DNA of 64,000 bases from Orthonyx spaldingii (taxonomy: Eukaryota > Chordata > Aves > Passeriformes > Orthonychidae). Position 1 is the stretch's first letter. Each line of letters opens with the position of its first letter. A program made the position numbers and the translations under genes. Below are positions 60,940-64,000 of this stretch, one piece after another. The notes beneath the pieces are model-generated. The model was not told the origin of the DNA, did not search any database, and saw nothing but the letters and a program-made list of their open reading frames with translations. The stretch lies in the NCBI GenBank assembly GCA_013397795.1, contig VZTJ01001437.1:148765-212764 (forward strand), read 5' to 3'.

Positions 60940-63520
60940 GGAGATCCAGTCCATCCCTGTTGTGGCAGGAAATGGGTAACTAGGTCATCCCTGACAGATG
61001 TTTGTATAGGCTGCTGTTAAAAACCACAAATGAAGGGGATCCACAACCTCATAAATCTATTCCCTCTAATCTAGACTTGAGGTTGAAAGGATTTTTTTTT
61101 GTTGCTGTTTCATTTTTTATAGCTAGTCTACTCTTCTTTGATACAAATTATTTCTTATAATTCAGGTGTGTACAAAGATCTGTTGACCATGACTTTCTGT
61201 ATGTGACCTTTTATGCATTTTCCACCCAGTCTTCTTTTTCTGAGAAAGCCAAGCCTCATTTCTTCAACCTTTTCTTGTAAGTCATATTCTCAAAATATCA
61301 TTTTTGTTGATTTCATTTCAATTCCATCCAAATTGTTGAAATTGTTCTTGGAGTGCATTGCCCAAAATTGCACAGAATGCTCCAGCTGAGACCTCAGCAG
61401 CACTGAAGATTGCAAAATAATTAGGTCCTGCATCCCACATACTGCACGCTTCCTAATACATCTTGGAATGTGAAATGCCTTTCTGCAACATCACCATGTT
61501 GACTCATATTTAGTTTGAAATCCACTTGAACCTTCCTATCCTTCTTTGCAATCCTGTTGCCTTGTTAAAGCATCATCAGGTTATATTAATATACTCTGTT
61601 TTATTTTTGTCAATTTCTCTCTGTCTAGTATGAACTTATTGCAGTTGTACTGTTTCTCACATTATCTAAATATTTTGGATTCTGATCTGCTTTGCTGTGC
61701 TTGCAACCCCCTTCCAGATTTTTTGCAAATTTTACAGTTTACTCTTTTTTCTATTTTCCAAACTTGGATATGAAAAAATTGAATAGAATAGGATGGATGA
61801 GAGGTCCCTGAAGGATGTTACTGCAGTGCCATCCTACTCTGTCAGGCAACTGTTGAATAAATACTCTGTGGGAGAAATACTTAACTAATAGTGTGTCAAC
61901 TGTTACTTGACTTTGTCTACACCATTTTTTTGTATTGCAGGCAAAATTAGAGAGGACCCAACTAAAGGCTTTGTTAAAATACAGATACCACATTTACTGC
62001 TTCCTTCTTATTCAATAGGCCTGCTGCCCTTTCTAGGAAGGTAATTGGAGAGGTTTGACACAATAATGATCCTAAGATTATGTTTTAAAGTCTTACCACG
62101 TAATTGTTTTCCATCATATTGTTATCTTCATGCCTATACACTAACTGCCTAATAACCTGTGACAGTATCTGTCAGAGATGCATGGTTATTTATGAAAGTT
62201 GGGCCAATGGAATTTTGTTTCCTAAGACAGGCAGTATTTTCATCATTTCTAGTCTTCTAGGACCTCCCTTGCACTTCATGAATTCTCAGAAAACCCAAAC
62301 AAAAACAAAAAACCCCTTCACAAAACCCACCCCCTGCTCCCATCCCAGAATCATCATACAGAGATTATTTTATCTTTTAAGTACTCCAGGGTAATTTTTA
62401 GCACATTTTCCTATGGAAACACAGTTTATACGATCCCACACATGACCAGTGAGACCACACCATGCCTTTTGAACTTGTTGCTTACTCTGCAACTGAACTG
62501 AACCGAGTAGTTGTGGTCTCAGAGATACCACATTTCTACAGATTTTTTGAAAATAAGCAGGTAAATAGAGAGCCTTCCATGGCAACAAGGAATTCAGTGT
62601 AAGTGAAACCCTGATATCAGACATTGGAAAACTCACAGAGAATGTTATGAACATTCCAGCTATAAATTTCAGTCGTCCTTTTTGCTCTGGGCTAATGCAA
62701 ACAGGAGACACAAGGCTACAGGGAGGCCAGCTTTATCCCCTGCTTTCTGAACTGCATGTTTAAGTCAGCAGGATTGGAAATGGGTGTTTCTCAATATTGC
62801 TTAACACATTCCTTCCCTTTTCTGGTCTGTGCTTCTTAGACCTTTGATAAAATTAATTGCTTTGCATGTCTGACACTAACATATTTTGTAGACACATTAG
62901 GCAAATAAGAGCATTGAATATTTCAGTCTTCTCTGTGTCACATTATTTCCCATCTTTTACTTAGATACTGTATGTGAACTTTCCTGTGTCTCCCTTAGTT
63001 TGTGTGTGTAACCTTTTATTGCCTTTTAGGTCCTTTCCTAGATTAACTCATTTAGCCTCTTAGCCTTCCCCATTTGTTCCTTGTGTGAGTTTACTATCCT
63101 TTTAAACTCATTTGTAGTCATCGGTTCTTGTTTTCACTCTTTTGCGTGATTCCTTCCCCTTCTTCAGTTGACCAAATAGCTCCTGACGAAGCCCTGCTGC
63201 TCTCTTTCAGTGCTTACTTTACATCAGGGTAGTCTGCTGTTGTACCTTTAATACACTTCTGTCAGTAACCATCGGCTCTCCCATGCTCCTGTTTCCTTAC
63301 GAATTTCTTCCAAAAGCTCTACCCGCCCATTCATTCCGTAAGCCAAGAAAAATGCACTTTTGGAAGCCCATACTCTTTCTGTCACTCTATGCTTTCTTTG
63401 GCATCATTAATTTTATTGTTTTGTGATCAGTTTCGTATTTTATCTTCCACCTTTGTCTCATTAGGAAGCATTAACTGATGAGCTAAATATGCAAAATAGC
63501 CTTTCCTCTCTTATCTCCTC
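60940..63520 (-). mobile_element. Long degraded ancient CR1/L3-like LINE, antisense
   Basis: The plus strand is colinear with the reverse complement of amniote CR1 elements. Blocks in order are TCATCCCTGACAGATGTTTG, GGGATCCACAACCTC, TTCTTCAACCTTTTCTTGTA, GCCCAAAATTGCACAGAATG, CTCCAGCTGAGACCTCAGCA, AAAGGCTTTGTTAAAATACA, AGTCTTCTAGGACCTCCCTT, then after a poorly matching gap (about 62400-62980) TTATTGCCTTTTAGGTCCTT, TTGTACCTTTAATACACTTC and AACCATCGGCTCTCCCATGC. Reading frames are destroyed. The length of about 2.6 kb is unusual, as most CR1 copies are short 3' fragments. Right limit and gap are approximate. Confidence 0.78.
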
Positions 63521-64000
63521 AACCATCTGAAATCTCAGTACCCTGAAAAAAAGATTGTCCCAAATCTGCTGACTGTGGGGCTGTTATCTTTTTTTTGGAG
63601 GTGTGCTTGGATGGAAGGGATAGGACACTGAACTGAGTGTCAGAACAGCTGGAGCAAAGCAGCTCCCCTGTTCCCAGCACAGGGGGCATTGCAGAATGAT
63701 GCAGCAGATCAGCTCACCTGGAGCTGGAAGGGAACAGAGGCAGAGAACTGTAATTAGAATACTGTTATTTTAGTATCTAATATTTAATCATTTGTCAGGC
63801 TTATTGTCGATGTTTTGCGGCCAAAATTTGAAGGCTTTATTCAACAATTACAAAAACCCCCAAACCAACAACCCTAAACTGGTAAGACTTTTGCCTGGAA
63901 AAAAGCATCAAGACATGCCCCATTGCTATTGGAAACGACATACAGATATGGCTCTCTGCAAACACTGTCTGTCTCTAATGGCTTAAAATCAAAGGCAACA
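63521..64000. other. Intergenic sequence at window edge
   Basis: No gene recognised. The old CR1 may continue further in degraded form, since some text near 63540-63600 is compatible with it. Confidence 0.4.

Noticed and set aside
61546..62711. Open frames around 61.5-62.7 kb
   Set aside because: They lie in or beside the decayed antisense CR1 and do not correspond to its coding frame or to a host gene.
1..64000. CRISPR arrays, operons, bacterial promoters or prophage
   Set aside because: The window is spliced vertebrate DNA; no regularly spaced direct repeats or prokaryotic gene organisation are present.

Overview
The window is vertebrate nuclear DNA, and most likely avian. It is AT-rich and intron-dense, carries CR1 LINE copies (the dominant interspersed repeat of birds), and has a solo long terminal repeat of a type I associate with neoavian birds. 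The two protein-coding genes found, DCAF17 and METTL8, lie head to head around one CpG island, as they do on human chromosome 2q31. The species assignment is inference; the gene identities rest on exon-by-exon matches to remembered family sequences.

Layout. Positions 1-16.9 kb hold DCAF17 on the minus strand: thirteen coding exons with GT-AG introns whose phases all close; the final exon lies off the left edge. At 16.6-17.7 kb is a CpG island that should serve as a shared bidirectional promoter. From about 17.4 to 39.9 kb is METTL8 on the plus strand: nine coding exons joining into an uninterrupted 423-codon frame, preceded by an unproven noncoding first exon and followed by an AATAAA signal. 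The first coding exon (22674-22829) encodes a basic mitochondrial-type presequence. From 39.9 to 64 kb I see no gene; human synteny predicts TLK1 beyond the right edge. This region holds a young-looking CR1 tail (43.2 kb), a solo LTR (47.5-48.1 kb) and a long degraded CR1 (60.9-63.5 kb).

The two genes are not known to act in one pathway. DCAF17 is a CUL4-DDB1 substrate receptor, and METTL8 is a tRNA 3-methylcytidine methyltransferase acting in mitochondria. They are linked by the promoter. The most notable non-gene structures are a foldback repeat in METTL8 intron 5 (34423-35083), a perfect 18-bp hairpin in intron 2 (23590-23630), a reading-frame mismatch at the DCAF17 start, and a few unexplained open frames. 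No convincing new biological system was found.
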